NCBI RefSeq assembly: GCF_002174125.1
Contig: NZ_NEXX01000007.1
Location: 1 to 64,000, forward strand
Source of the DNA: Acinetobacter populi
GTDB taxonomy: Bacteria > Pseudomonadota > Gammaproteobacteria > Pseudomonadales > Moraxellaceae
DNA length: 64,000 nucleotides
Direction of reading: 5' to 3'
Below are positions 1 through 9,697 of this stretch, piece after piece (the stretch's first letter is position 1; every line of letters begins with the position of its first letter). A program made the position numbers and the translations under genes. The notes beneath the pieces were generated by a model, which saw nothing but the letters and a program-made list of their open reading frames with translations, searched no databases and was not told where the DNA came from.

Positions 1-434
1 ATAAACACTTTCTTGGCCCCCACAGCCAGATCCATGGCACCACCAACCGCAGGAATGGCGTCTTTGGCTCCAGTATGCCAGTTGGCCAGATCACCATTTT
101 CAGCAATCTGGAATGCACCTAATACTGCGATATCCAAGTGTCCACCACGCATCATGGCAAAGGAATCACCATGATGGAAAAAACAACCACCTTGTAACAT
201 GGTGACATATTCTTTTCCGGCATTGATCAATTCCGGATCTTCCTCACCTTTGGCTGGTGGTGGACCAAAAGCCAGCAACCCATTTTCGGAATGTAAAAAC
301 ACATCTTTATCGGACGGTAAATAACTGGCAATTTTGGTTGGTAAACCAATACCGAGATTGACATAAGCACCATCGGGAATATCTTGTGCCACACGCTCAG
401 CAATTTGATCACGGGTCAGTTTGGTATAGCTCAT
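1..434 (-). CDS. pcaJ: 3-oxoadipate CoA-transferase subunit B (PcaJ/CatJ), 3' end cut by window edge
   Basis: This is the beta subunit of the enzyme that moves CoA from succinyl-CoA to 3-oxoadipate in the beta-ketoadipate pathway. The frame is open from an ATG at 434 to the left edge, giving about 144 N-terminal residues and no stop. The translation carries the class I CoA-transferase SENGLLAFGP motif, whose Glu forms the CoA thioester in this family, followed by PPAKGEEDPELINAGKE, which fits PcaJ/CatJ better than AtoA. The start lies 2 bp after the pcaI stop, so the two subunits are translated together. PcaIJ and CatIJ are close paralogs; the divergent pcaU-like gene favours PcaJ. Confidence 0.88.
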   Translation of the reverse strand, partial: MSYTKLTRDQIAERVAQDIPDGAYVNLGIGLPTKIASYLPSDKDVFLHSENGLLAFGPPPAKGEEDPELINAGKEYVTMLQGGCFFHHGDSFAMMRGGHLDIAVLGAFQIAENGDLANWHTGAKDAIPAVGGAMDLAVGAKKVF

Positions 435-436
435 TT

Positions 437-1120
437 TTATGCTCCTTGACCTTGTGATGTACCCACAGCCACCACATGTTGTACAAAAATACCCGGGGTG
501 ATGATATGTTCCGGATCAAGTGCGCCCAGTTCTACCACTTCTGAAACCTGAGCAATGGTAATATCAGCAGCCATCGCCATAATCGGACCAAAATTCCGTG
601 CCGATTTACGGTAAACCAGATTGCCCCAGCGATCACCCTGTTGTGCCTTGATCAGGGCAAAGTCTGCTTTGATCGGATATTCCAGTACATAGTCTTTGCC
701 ATCAATATGACGGGTTTCCTTGCCTTCAGCCAATAATGTACCAAAGCCGGTTGGGGTAAATACTGCACCCAATCCCATACCGGCAGCCTGAATACGGCAG
801 GCCAGATTGCCTTGCGGTACTAACTCAAGCTCAATTTTGCCGGCATGATAGAGTTCATCAAATACCCAAGAATCGGATTGACGTGGAAAAGAACAAATGA
901 TTTTACGGACTGCACCGGTTTTTAACAGTTTGGCCAGACCATAGTCGCCATTACCGGCATTATTATTAACGATCACCAGATCCTTGACACCCAATTCGAT
1001 CAAACCATCAATCAATTCGGCGGGTTGTCCTGCTGTGCCAAAGCCACCTATCATGATGGTTGCTCCATCTTTTATCTGGGACAATACTTCCGAAAGAGAA
1101 GCCTGGCTTTTATCAATCAT
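437..1120 (-). CDS. pcaI: 3-oxoadipate CoA-transferase subunit A (PcaI)
   Basis: The 227-residue alpha subunit of 3-oxoadipate CoA-transferase works with PcaJ to activate 3-oxoadipate for thiolytic cleavage to succinyl-CoA and acetyl-CoA. The CoA-binding glycine loop GGFGTAGQPAELIDGL sits near residues 26-41, and VPQGNLACRIQAAGMGLG and SARNFGPIMAMAADIT are typical of the family. It is the first gene of a minus-strand operon whose next gene is pcaJ, and it diverges from an IclR-type regulator with an operator-like inverted repeat between them. This is the arrangement of pcaU-pcaIJFBDKCHG in A. baylyi. It could be the catI paralog, but the regulator type argues for pca. Confidence 0.9.
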   Translation of the reverse strand: MIDKSQASLSEVLSQIKDGATIMIGGFGTAGQPAELIDGLIELGVKDLVIVNNNAGNGDYGLAKLLKTGAVRKIICSFPRQSDSWVFDELYHAGKIELELVPQGNLACRIQAAGMGLGAVFTPTGFGTLLAEGKETRHIDGKDYVLEYPIKADFALIKAQQGDRWGNLVYRKSARNFGPIMAMAADITIAQVSEVVELGALDPEHIITPGIFVQHVVAVGTSQGQGA

Positions 1121-1295
1121 GGGGTGACTCCATTACACAACAAAAAATTTGTTTGGAATGCAAATACAAATTGAGTAATCAGTACTATGCAACTAGTAAA
1201 CTTTTAATCTCTAATCCTGAGTATTTTACTTAACATTCCGTTATGCTCATTTTTTATAATTTTGTTCTGAAATACTAGTCACTATGCCGGTTTTT

Positions 1296-1330
1296 GTTCG
1301 ATCATTAGTAATTAAATCTAATCATCGAAC
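1296..1330. promoter_or_regulatory. Putative PcaU operator (inverted repeat) between pcaI and pcaU
   Basis: GTTCGATCATTAG at 1296-1308 and CTAATCATCGAAC at 1318-1330 form a 13-bp inverted repeat with one mismatch, separated by 9 bp. It lies 66 bp before the pcaU start and about 175 bp before pcaI. PcaU of A. baylyi is known to bind 10-bp GTTCG-type half sites in the equivalent intergenic region, both activating pca genes and regulating itself. A third direct-repeat half site, described for that operator, was not found with confidence. Confidence 0.72.
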
Positions 1331-1395
1331 ATTTTATCCTGATTTTAACGTATATTAATATGGTGACTTAGGATGGATAAAGTAAGGATATATAC

Positions 1396-2205
1396 ATGAC
1401 CACGGAAAAATTGATCTTCAATCATGAAAATAAAAAAACCATTCGCCATGAGGATTTTATTGCCGGAATCAGTAAAGGCATGGCAATTTTAGACAGCTTT
1501 GGTACCGATCGACATCGATTGAATATTTCCATGGCAGCTGAAAAAACCGGGATGACCCGTGCAGCAGCAAGACGCCATTTGCTCACACTGGAATATCTGG
1601 GCTATTTAGAATCTGATGGACATTATTTTTATTTAACACCCAAAGTCTTAAAATTTTCCGGTGCTTATCTTGGTGCCGCACAATTACCAAAAATTTCACA
1701 GCCCTTGTTAAATCTACTGACCAATCAAACATCACAAATTTTTTCGGTGATGGTGCTTGAAAGTTATGAAGCAATCACCATCGCACGAAGTGCCGCTCAC
1801 CAACAAACAGATCGGGTCAATCCTTATGGTTTACATCTGGGCAATCGCTTACCTGCACATGCCACCTCGGCAGGTAAAATTTTATTGGCACATTTATCAG
1901 AACAGGAAATTCTGGAATGGCTGGAAAAATATCCGCTTCAACGTCTAACTAAATACACACATACCGATAATAATCAGTTTTTAGCACTCTTAGAGGACAT
2001 TCGAGAACAGGATTGGTGCTATTCCTGTGAGGAACATGAACTTGGTGTACATGCCTTGGCGGTACCGGTTTATAACCGTTTTGGCAAAGTGGTGGCAGCG
2101 CTGAATATTGTGTCGCCCAGTATGCGTACCACACAAGACTATCTGATTGAAAATATTCTGCCACTATTACAAGACACAGCAAGGGAACTTCGACAATTGC
2201 TTTAA
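1396..2205 (+). CDS. pcaU: IclR-family transcriptional regulator, PcaU/PcaR type
   Basis: This 269-residue protein has an N-terminal winged helix-turn-helix (about residues 22-85, with the KTGMTRAAARRHLLTLEYLGYL recognition region) and a C-terminal IclR effector domain (about 100-265, with LPAHATSAGKILLAHL and the GVHALAVPVYNRFGKVVAALNI core). The length is normal for IclR proteins. It diverges from pcaIJ, so by analogy with A. baylyi PcaU it should respond to protocatechuate and activate the pca operon. The ATG at 1396 follows an AAGGA Shine-Dalgarno. It converges on nuoN with a shared terminator. The assignment to PcaU rather than another IclR member rests on context. Confidence 0.85.
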   Translation: MTTEKLIFNHENKKTIRHEDFIAGISKGMAILDSFGTDRHRLNISMAAEKTGMTRAAARRHLLTLEYLGYLESDGHYFYLTPKVLKFSGAYLGAAQLPKISQPLLNLLTNQTSQIFSVMVLESYEAITIARSAAHQQTDRVNPYGLHLGNRLPAHATSAGKILLAHLSEQEILEWLEKYPLQRLTKYTHTDNNQFLALLEDIREQDWCYSCEEHELGVHALAVPVYNRFGKVVAALNIVSPSMRTTQDYLIENILPLLQDTARELRQLL

Positions 2206-2212
2206 GCATAAA

Positions 2213-2241
2213 AAAACCAGCGATATGTCACCGCTGGTTTT
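2213..2241. terminator. Bidirectional rho-independent terminator between pcaU and nuoN
   Basis: A perfect 10-bp stem (2213-2222 AAAACCAGCG with 2232-2241) surrounds a 9-nt loop. The A/T flanks give a U-tract in either direction, so it can end both pcaU (stop at 2205) and the nuo operon (nuoN stop at 2260). Confidence 0.85.
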
Positions 2242-2259
2242 GTAAAACATCGATTTAAA

Positions 2260-3729
2260 TTATCGCACTACAGCAATTTTTGCAGCTTCGGCAAAGTTTA
2301 ATAAAGGTTCCGGATAAACACCGAGTACCAATACCAGTAATGCTGCAAGTAAGACCATTACTCCACCCGCAGTTTTACCCCAGTTACCTTGTGCATCAAT
2401 ACGTGGTACATCAGGTGCTGTCATATACATCACCACCATCACACGCAGATAATAGTACAAACCGATACCACTACCGACAATGATCATTGCAGCCAGGAAC
2501 CAGTTGGTTGCAGCAACCGCAGCCAATACCACCACAAATTTTGCAATAAAGCCGGCGGTTAATGGAATCCCTGCAAGCGATAACATCATCACGGTCAAAG
2601 TTGCCGTCAAAATTGGACGACGCCAGAATAGACCGCGATAATCTGCCAGACTTTCTGCCTCATCCAGATTATTGTATGGACTTGACATCAAGGACACTGC
2701 ACCGAAAGCACCAATTGTTGTCAAAACATAGGTCGCAATATATACGGTAATAGTACTAACACTGGATACATCGGTACTCACCAATGCCACCAGTAAATAA
2801 CCAAAGTGTGCAATGGATGAATACGCCAGAATACGTTTAATGTTGACTTGTGTGACCGCCAGCAGGTTACCAGCAACGATAGAGAGTACTGCGATAACTG
2901 TTAATACTGTCATCATACCTTCCAGTACCAGCGTACCGGAAGTCAGGATATAGCGTAACAACAGACCAAGCATGGCAACTTTTGACACAGTGGCAAGGAA
3001 AGTTGCCATCGGTGTTGGCGCACCTTGATAAACATCAGGGGTCCATTTATGAAACGGTGCCAATGACAATTTGAATGCACAGGCAAATAACACCAATGCC
3101 AGCCCCATCACCACCAGTGGTTCATGCAGGACTTCAATAATTTTGAGTGCAGAACCAGTAAAGGACATTTCGCCTGTATAGGCATAGACGTAGGCAAAAC
3201 CCATTAACAACATGGCAGATGCAGTCGCAGACAGCACCAGATATTTAATCCCTGATTCCAGTGATTTACCACGCTGATAGGTATAGGCCAACATGCCATA
3301 AACCGGAATAGACATCAATTCCAGACTGATAAAGAACGAGGCATAATGGGTACTAGATACCATTAACATTGCACCCGCTACAGAACTCAATAATAAAATA
3401 TAAAGTTCTTCTTTATTGTCTTTATAGCTGTCGATATAGGCATGTGAGAGTGTACAACATGCCAGTGCTGCGACCAGAATCATCAGCATGTAAATATGTG
3501 CAAATGGATCTACAGTAAATAAACCCATGACATTTGCTGGTGCTACACCAACCCATAAATCACGCAGAATCACGAATGCAGAAAGGTTTAAACCAATCAC
3601 ACTCACTGTTGCGGCAAGCGTATGGTTGCGTTTGAGCGCAACCAGAAGCATGACGATGATCGCTGTCACTGCCACGATCATCACAGGTGCTAATGGCAAT
3701 AGCTCCGAAAATGAAATTGTGAAGTTCAT
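2260..3729 (-). CDS. nuoN: NADH-quinone oxidoreductase subunit N
   Basis: The 489-residue antiporter-like membrane subunit of complex I is one of three (with NuoL and NuoM) that form the proton-pumping arm. It is hydrophobic throughout with about 14 transmembrane helices. SLAPFHKWTPDVYQGAPTPM and KRILAYSSIAHFGYLL, both conserved in this family and carrying ion-channel lysines, are visible in the middle. It is the last gene of the nuo operon and is followed by a bidirectional terminator. The start is 3 bp downstream of the nuoM stop, consistent with coupled translation. Length matches the E. coli protein. Confidence 0.97.
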   Translation of the reverse strand: MNFTISFSELLPLAPVMIVAVTAIIVMLLVALKRNHTLAATVSVIGLNLSAFVILRDLWVGVAPANVMGLFTVDPFAHIYMLMILVAALACCTLSHAYIDSYKDNKEELYILLLSSVAGAMLMVSSTHYASFFISLELMSIPVYGMLAYTYQRGKSLESGIKYLVLSATASAMLLMGFAYVYAYTGEMSFTGSALKIIEVLHEPLVVMGLALVLFACAFKLSLAPFHKWTPDVYQGAPTPMATFLATVSKVAMLGLLLRYILTSGTLVLEGMMTVLTVIAVLSIVAGNLLAVTQVNIKRILAYSSIAHFGYLLVALVSTDVSSVSTITVYIATYVLTTIGAFGAVSLMSSPYNNLDEAESLADYRGLFWRRPILTATLTVMMLSLAGIPLTAGFIAKFVVVLAAVAATNWFLAAMIIVGSGIGLYYYLRVMVVMYMTAPDVPRIDAQGNWGKTAGGVMVLLAALLVLVLGVYPEPLLNFAEAAKIAVVR

Positions 3730-3732
3730 GGC

Positions 3733-5349
3733 TTATTGGATCTCCGTAGGGTTAAGATGAGCAATAGGCTCAGCCACAGTACCAATATGTGTACCAGCCT
3801 GCGGCAAATAGCTATTTACGATCCATTCCATGCTTGAATTTGATACATCAAGTATGGTTTGCGGATACAGACCCAACCATACCAAGCCCACCACAGCAAC
3901 CATCAAAATGCCGATTTCACGAGCAGACAAATCTTTCAATGGTTGGCTGTAATGTTGGGCTTGCTCTGCATTCGGTTCACCAAACAAAGCACGGTGAATC
4001 AGAATCAGACCGTATAAGCCGGCAAATACCAGACTCACCGCAGCGATAATAGTAAATACAGGATAGATACTGAATGCACCCATCAGGATCAGGAATTCAC
4101 CAATAAAGTTACCTAGACCCGGAATACCCACAAGGGCTGCCACAAAGAACATTAGGAAGAATGGTAAATAACGGAACTGACCACGCATACCACCCATCAA
4201 ACGCATATCACGGGTATGTAAACGCTCATAAATCTGACCGCACATAATGAACAATGCCGCAGAAGACAGACCATGTGCCAGCATCATCACCATCAGACCC
4301 TGATAACTCAGAATATTACCGGCATAGATAGCCAATAATACAAAGCCCATATGTGAAATAGAGGTATAGGCTAGCAGGCGTTTCATATCGGTTTGCTGAT
4401 ATGCACACCATGCACCGTAGAAAATACCAATCAAGCCAAGGATAATGGCGATATTGGCAAATTCAGCCGAAGCTTCTGGGAAGAATGGAATGGTAAAACG
4501 AATTAAACCATAGGCCGCAGTCTTGATCAGAATCCCTGCCAAGTCAACAGAACCGGCAGTAGGTGCCTGTGCATGTGCATCCGGCAACCAGCCATGTAAC
4601 GGGAATACTGGAAGTTTCACCGCAAAACCGATGAAGAAGCACAGCATTAACGCATAATCCAAACCATGCGGAATTTGTGTTCCCAGCAAATCCATATAGT
4701 CAAAGGTAATACGTGCAGTTTCAGGTGTTAGCTGTAATTGCTGAGTATAGTTGATCAATACCAGTGCCAAAATACCGACCAGCATGATCAAACCGGCAAC
4801 CTGAGTATAGATAAAGAACTTGGTTGCAGCATAGACACGGGAACGACCATTCGAACCCTTGTGCCCCCATAGCGCAATCAAAAAGTAAATCGGTACCAGC
4901 ATCATCTCCCAGAAGAAGAAGAACAGGAACATATCGATTGCGAGGAAGACCCCAATAACGCCGCCCAAACTCCATAACAAGTTCAGGAAGAAGAAACCTT
5001 CATTCTTTTGAATTTCAGACCACGAGCAACCCACTGCCATGACACCGAGTAAGGCAGTCAAGGCAACCATTAGCATGGACAAACCATCGGCAGCCAAATG
5101 AATGCTAATACCGAAAGTTGGAATCCATTGCACCTGAAACTGTGCAGCCCATTCCGGTACAGCACCTTGTGGCACAAATTGATAGTTACCGGTTTGCCAC
5201 AATACCACTGACAAACCAAGGGTAATTAGCATACCAATCAGTGCAATCCATTTTGGCAGTGTTGAACTGGTTTTATCTGCAATCCAGCATAAAAACCCTG
5301 CAATAAATGGAACAAGAATCAGTGCGGGAAGAAGTAAATTGTTATCCAT
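3733..5349 (-). CDS. nuoM: NADH-quinone oxidoreductase subunit M
   Basis: This 538-residue antiporter-like subunit lies between NuoL and NuoN in the membrane arm of complex I. The family signatures LPVFPLHGWLPDAHAQAPTA (around residues 235-255) and KRLLAYTSISHMGFVLLAIY are present, as is the FFFFWEMMLVPIYFLIALWG segment with the conserved Glu of TM5. It has about 14 predicted helices. The gene is separated from nuoL by 1 bp and from nuoN by 3 bp, in the standard operon order. The slightly extended, polar C-terminus is normal for the family. Confidence 0.97.
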   Translation of the reverse strand: MDNNLLLPALILVPFIAGFLCWIADKTSSTLPKWIALIGMLITLGLSVVLWQTGNYQFVPQGAVPEWAAQFQVQWIPTFGISIHLAADGLSMLMVALTALLGVMAVGCSWSEIQKNEGFFFLNLLWSLGGVIGVFLAIDMFLFFFFWEMMLVPIYFLIALWGHKGSNGRSRVYAATKFFIYTQVAGLIMLVGILALVLINYTQQLQLTPETARITFDYMDLLGTQIPHGLDYALMLCFFIGFAVKLPVFPLHGWLPDAHAQAPTAGSVDLAGILIKTAAYGLIRFTIPFFPEASAEFANIAIILGLIGIFYGAWCAYQQTDMKRLLAYTSISHMGFVLLAIYAGNILSYQGLMVMMLAHGLSSAALFIMCGQIYERLHTRDMRLMGGMRGQFRYLPFFLMFFVAALVGIPGLGNFIGEFLILMGAFSIYPVFTIIAAVSLVFAGLYGLILIHRALFGEPNAEQAQHYSQPLKDLSAREIGILMVAVVGLVWLGLYPQTILDVSNSSMEWIVNSYLPQAGTHIGTVAEPIAHLNPTEIQ

Positions 5350-5350
5350 C

Positions 5351-7264
5351 TTATACCCCCACCTGAGTAATGACGAGGATGATCAATAACACCACAACCC
5401 CTAAACCAATACTCGAAGCGTATTCACGTAATGAACCAGTTTGACGCCAGCTCGTAAATTTATGACCACCTTTTACCAGCGCAGGCAGCACAAGCCATAA
5501 ACCATCGATCGGATCACGTCCCAATAGACGTGCCATGAATAAATATGGTTTTACAAACACGATGTCATATAAGGCATCAAAACCGAATGCAGTACGCCAG
5601 ATATGTGCGATACCCGCACCAAATGAAGTATTTGCAATATTTTTTACGCTACCGTATGCAAACACAAACAACACTACACCCAATAACAAGCCAGCCAAAG
5701 CAATACCGACAGCCAGATGTTCTGCACCATGTACTGCATGTTCCAGACTTTCTGGGATAATGAATGCAGGAATTTTGGCAGAATTCAGCAAGCTTTCCAC
5801 AGGTGCTTTTAATAAACCACCCACGCCAGTAGAAAGAACCAGTAAGATCGACAATGGTCCCCAATAGGTCACGCCCTTGATTTCATGTGCATGTGTTTTT
5901 TCCTGACCAAAGAATACCAGCCAAATTAAACGGAAGGTATAAATTGAAGTAAGGAAAGCACCGATCACACCAACCCAGTATAAAGTGTTATACAGTGGTA
6001 AGTTGGCCATCGTTGCATGGGCATAGACCGCACCCAGAATCGCATCTTTGGAGAAGAACCCGACGGTAATAAATGGAAGCGCAGCCAAAGCACCGCCACC
6101 AACCACAAAACAGGCAAAGACAAATGGAATCTTTTTCCACAGGCCACCCATTTTGAGAATGTTTTGCTCGTGATGACATGCCAAAATCACCGCACCGGAA
6201 GACAAGAATAATAATGCCTTGAAGAATGCGTGTGCCAGCATATGGAACAAACCAGCCTGATAGGCTTCTGCACCAACCGCCATAAACATATAACCGAGCT
6301 GACTCATGGTCGAGTAAGCCAAAATACGTTTGATATCGGTTTGTACCAGTGCCGCAAAACCAGCAACCAGCAATGTAATCGCACCAACAATTGAGATAAA
6401 TTGTAAAATCTCAGGCGCCATTTCAAACACGCTGAATAAACGGCTGGTTAAATATACCCCGGCAGTGACCATCGTTGCTGCATGGATCAATGCAGAAACT
6501 GGTGTCGGACCTGCCATCGCATCGGCAAGCCAGGTTTGTAATGGAATTTGTGCAGATTTACCCGCAGCACCCAGAAACAACATCAATGCTGTCCAGAATG
6601 CAATATTGCTATCGGTTAATACTGTAGATGCATGGTCAACAATGGTACGAATATCCAAGGTACCAAACTGCTGATACAACAGGAATAATGCAATCAGCAA
6701 AAATACATCACCCACACGGGTCACAGTGAAGGCTTTAATTGCCGCCCAACCATTGGCAGGATTGGCATAATAAAAACCAATCAACAGGTATGAACACAGA
6801 CCTACACCCTCCCAACCCAGGAATAACAACGCAAGGTTATCACCCAGTACAAGCACCAACATGCTTGCCACAAACAGGTTGAAATAAGAGAAGAAACGCG
6901 CATAGCCTTCTTCACCACGCATATACCATGATGCGAAAATATGGATCAGAAAACCTACACCAGTAATCATACCGGTCATCAATAATGACAAACCATCAAG
7001 ATGTAAGCCTATCGCCGGTGCAAAACCACCAACATTGAACCATGTCCATAAATGCTGATTAAAACCCAGCACCGTAGAATCTGCTGGCAAAGCAGCTTTG
7101 ACATTGTAAAAATCAATACCTGCAAACAGTGCAGCCAGTGCAGACAACCCCACTGCCCCAACACCAATCACTGCTGCTACATTTTCAGAGAGCTTATCAC
7201 GCCCTGCCGCCAATAAGATAAAACCAATTAGCGGAAAAAGAATTGTTAAATATAAATAACTCAT
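5351..7264 (-). CDS. nuoL: NADH-quinone oxidoreductase subunit L
   Basis: The 637-residue distal proton-pumping subunit of complex I carries the antiporter core and the long C-terminal lateral helix that runs along NuoM and Nuo[21 protein letters not shown] with the TM5 Glu, [20 protein letters not shown] and [18 protein letters not shown] identify it. The start overlaps the nuoK stop by 4 bp (ATGA), which implies translational coupling. Length and gene order agree with E. coli nuoL. Several open frames on the opposite strand here are antisense shadows. Confidence 0.97.
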   Translation of the reverse strand: MSYLYLTILFPLIGFILLAAGRDKLSENVAAVIGVGAVGLSALAALFAGIDFYNVKAALPADSTVLGFNQHLWTWFNVGGFAPAIGLHLDGLSLLMTGMITGVGFLIHIFASWYMRGEEGYARFFSYFNLFVASMLVLVLGDNLALLFLGWEGVGLCSYLLIGFYYANPANGWAAIKAFTVTRVGDVFLLIALFLLYQQFGTLDIRTIVDHASTVLTDSNIAFWTALMLFLGAAGKSAQIPLQTWLADAMAGPTPVSALIHAATMVTAGVYLTSRLFSVFEMAPEILQFISIVGAITLLVAGFAALVQTDIKRILAYSTMSQLGYMFMAVGAEAYQAGLFHMLAHAFFKALLFLSSGAVILACHHEQNILKMGGLWKKIPFVFACFVVGGGALAALPFITVGFFSKDAILGAVYAHATMANLPLYNTLYWVGVIGAFLTSIYTFRLIWLVFFGQEKTHAHEIKGVTYWGPLSILLVLSTGVGGLLKAPVESLLNSAKIPAFIIPESLEHAVHGAEHLAVGIALAGLLLGVVLFVFAYGSVKNIANTSFGAGIAHIWRTAFGFDALYDIVFVKPYLFMARLLGRDPIDGLWLVLPALVKGGHKFTSWRQTGSLREYASSIGLGVVVLLIILVITQVGV

Positions 7265-7569
7265 CCGCGCATCTCACTAGCTGCATCCACATCCAAGTGA
7301 TGGAAGCGGTGATAAAACTGAAGTACGATCGCCAAACCGATACAGGCCTCTGCTGCTGCAAGCGTCAGAATAAAGATAAACATAATCTGTCCATCCGCCT
7401 GTCCCCAAGCACTACCTGCCAGTACAAACGCCAGTGCTGCCGCATTCATCATCACTTCAAGACTCATTAGGATGAACAATACATTACGACGCACCATGAC
7501 ACCGCAGAATCCTAAAGCGAATAAAATCGTCGCAAGGATTAAGCCATGCTCTAAAGGAATATGTCCCAT
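7261..7569 (-). CDS. nuoK: NADH-quinone oxidoreductase subunit K
   Basis: This 102-residue, three-helix membrane subunit of complex I belongs to the MrpC-like family. The [20 protein letters not shown] first helix and [16 protein letters not shown] second helix, with the conserved membrane-embedded Glu that takes part in proton transfer, are visible. Its ATG overlaps the nuoJ stop by one base and its stop overlaps nuoL by four, so the three genes are tightly coupled. Confidence 0.97.
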   Translation of the reverse strand: MGHIPLEHGLILATILFALGFCGVMVRRNVLFILMSLEVMMNAAALAFVLAGSAWGQADGQIMFIFILTLAAAEACIGLAIVLQFYHRFHHLDVDAASEMRG

Positions 7570-8111
7570 TAGCCTTGCTCCTTCTTGTCTTCGCTATAAT
7601 TTTCACTCTGCCCATCACCTAAGCCACGTTTCCCCAGATGGTAAGCAGCCACCAATGATGCAAGTAAAAGCAATGCAGCCACTTCTACCAATAATAAATA
7701 TTTGGTAAATAGGGCGATACCCACCTGTTTTGGACCAATCAATTGTTGTCCCATCACAGCATCGGTTGTGCTATGGCTCAATGTCCATACCAGAATCAAT
7801 CCCATGATAAAACTCATGGCTGCCGGATATGCCCAAGTTTCAGAAGTCAACCAGGATTTTTCCTGAGCAACCGTATGTGAGCCAAGGTTGAGCATCATTA
7901 CCACGAATACGAACAACACCATGATCGCACCCGCATAAACAATGATTTCCAGTGCACCGGCAAACGGTGCACCCACGATAAAGAAAATACCCGCAACTGC
8001 AAGTAAGGAAATAATCAAACTTAACAGAGCATGTACAGGATTCGAGTTGGTAATCACTCGAATCGTAGAGATAATGGCCACAAGAGCCATTAAGTAAAAT
8101 GGCCACATCAT
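7569..8111 (-). CDS. nuoJ: NADH-quinone oxidoreductase subunit J
   Basis: The 180-residue membrane subunit of complex I has five predicted helices. The third, around [20 protein letters not shown], is the conserved segment that carries the pi-bulge linked to the opening of the quinone site. The start, ATGATG at 8111, overlaps the nuoI stop by 4 bp. The charged C-terminal tail is poorly conserved in the family. It lies between nuoI and nuoK as in E. coli. Confidence 0.96.
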   Translation of the reverse strand: MMWPFYLMALVAIISTIRVITNSNPVHALLSLIISLLAVAGIFFIVGAPFAGALEIIVYAGAIMVLFVFVVMMLNLGSHTVAQEKSWLTSETWAYPAAMSFIMGLILVWTLSHSTTDAVMGQQLIGPKQVGIALFTKYLLLVEVAALLLLASLVAAYHLGKRGLGDGQSENYSEDKKEQG

Positions 8112-8671
8112 GGTAATAAGCTCCGTGTATCAATCGGTGCACTTTCTTTTTGTGCCTGACCTTTTTCTTTACCTGCCACAGCCATACCTGTTACACGATA
8201 AAAGTTATAATCCGGATATTTACCTGGACCAGAAATGAGTAAGTTTTCTTTCTCATACACCAGATCCTGACGCACATATTCACCCAGCTCAAAATCCGGT
8301 GTTAGTTGAATCGCAGTGGTTGGACATGCTTCTTCACACATTCCGCAGAAAATACAACGTGAGAAATTGATACGGAAAAATTCCGGATACCAGCGACCAT
8401 CTTCTTTTTCTGCTTTTTGCAGAGAAATACAGCCCACCGGACATGCCACAGCACATAAGTTACAGGCCACACAACGCTCTTCACCATCCGGATCACGGGT
8501 CAGTACGATTCGTCCACGATAACGTGGCGGAACAATATCTTCACCCTTCACTTCCGGATATAAAATGGTGTCACGCGGACGTGTTGCATGGCTGAACACC
8601 ATCCATAAAGAACGTACAATCGTTCCTGCACCAATTACAACCTTCCCTAAGGAAGCTAATATTTTAATCAT
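8108..8671 (-). CDS. nuoI: NADH-quinone oxidoreductase subunit I (two [4Fe-4S] clusters)
   Basis: This 187-residue TYKY-type subunit passes electrons between NuoG and NuoB through clusters N6a and N6b. Two ferredoxin motifs are seen: [15 protein letters not shown] (about residues 68-82) and [15 protein letters not shown] (about 107-121). All eight cysteine ligands are present. The N-terminal amphipathic stretch that anchors it to the membrane arm is intact. It is separated from nuoH by 13 bp and overlaps nuoJ by 4 bp. Confidence 0.97.
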   Translation of the reverse strand: MIKILASLGKVVIGAGTIVRSLWMVFSHATRPRDTILYPEVKGEDIVPPRYRGRIVLTRDPDGEERCVACNLCAVACPVGCISLQKAEKEDGRWYPEFFRINFSRCIFCGMCEEACPTTAIQLTPDFELGEYVRQDLVYEKENLLISGPGKYPDYNFYRVTGMAVAGKEKGQAQKESAPIDTRSLLP

Positions 8672-8684
8672 TCTTCCTGCCTCC

Positions 8685-9695
8685 TTAGTTCAACCACAGA
8701 ATAACTGCGCCGGTCACCAGTAAATTTACAAGTGCCAGTGGCAAGCATATTTTCCAACCGAAGTTCATCACCTGATCATAACGCGGACGAATTAACGAAC
8801 CACGCGCCAGGATAAACATCATCATAAAGAACAATGTTTTGATCACGAACCAGAAGATTGGTGGAATAAATGGAATTTCGAGATTAAACGGCGCAAGCCA
8901 TCCACCGAAGAATAATGTGGTCATCAATGCAGAAATCAGGATGATGTTGACATATTCGGCAACGAAGAACATCCCCCATTTCATACCACCATATTCGACG
9001 TGATAACCTTCTGCCAGTTCCTGCTCGGCTTCCGGTTGGTCAAATGGATGACGGTGTGTTACTGCAACACCAGCCACCACAAAGATGAGGAAACCTAAAA
9101 ATTGTGGAATCACAAACCAGACATCACGCTGCGCTTCAACAATTTCACGCAGGTTGAATGAGCCGGCAATCGCCACCACACCCATTAATGAAATCCCTAA
9201 AAAGACTTCATAAGAAATGGTTTGTGCCGCAGAACGTAAACCACCAAGTAAGGCGTATTTGTTATTGGAAGACCAGCCACCAAATAACACTGCATAGACA
9301 GCAATACCAGCCATTGCCATAAAGAACAATAGGCCAATGTTCATGTCTGCCACACCCAGTGATGGACTCACCGGAATCACCATAAAGGATAATACCGCAG
9401 TCGCCATCGCCACCGCAGGTGCCAAACGGAACGTCAATTTATCAACAAATTTAGGCGTCCAGTCTTCTTTAAACATGATTTTCAACATGTCGGCAACGAT
9501 CTGGAACATCCCGAAAGGACCAACACGGTTTGGACCGTAACGGTCTTGCCATAAACCGAGCAAACGACGCTCGATAAATGACATCAACGCAGCCATCACG
9601 ACAACGACCAGCAAGATCACAATCGCCTGAATCACCAAAAAGGCAGTTTCATAGCCTGCAACCCAAGTCGGCAGAACGCGTAAAGATTCGTTCAT
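8685..9695 (-). CDS. nuoH: NADH-quinone oxidoreductase subunit H
   Basis: The 336-residue membrane subunit forms part of the ubiquinone chamber at the junction of the two arms of complex I. It has about eight helices. [20 protein letters not shown] (about 41-60) and the acidic loop with [20 protein letters not shown] (about 218-237), which carries conserved quinone-pocket glutamates, are diagnostic. It lies 2 bp from nuoG and 13 bp from nuoI. Confidence 0.97.
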   Translation of the reverse strand: MNESLRVLPTWVAGYETAFLVIQAIVILLVVVVMAALMSFIERRLLGLWQDRYGPNRVGPFGMFQIVADMLKIMFKEDWTPKFVDKLTFRLAPAVAMATAVLSFMVIPVSPSLGVADMNIGLLFFMAMAGIAVYAVLFGGWSSNNKYALLGGLRSAAQTISYEVFLGISLMGVVAIAGSFNLREIVEAQRDVWFVIPQFLGFLIFVVAGVAVTHRHPFDQPEAEQELAEGYHVEYGGMKWGMFFVAEYVNIILISALMTTLFFGGWLAPFNLEIPFIPPIFWFVIKTLFFMMMFILARGSLIRPRYDQVMNFGWKICLPLALVNLLVTGAVILWLN

Positions 9696-9697
9696 GA

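Noticed and set aside
5535..5867. 110-codon open frame on the plus strand inside nuoL
   Set aside because: It is antisense to a clear, conserved nuoL sequence, has no ribosome site, and its Thr/Ala/Pro/Asn-rich composition is typical of a shadow frame.
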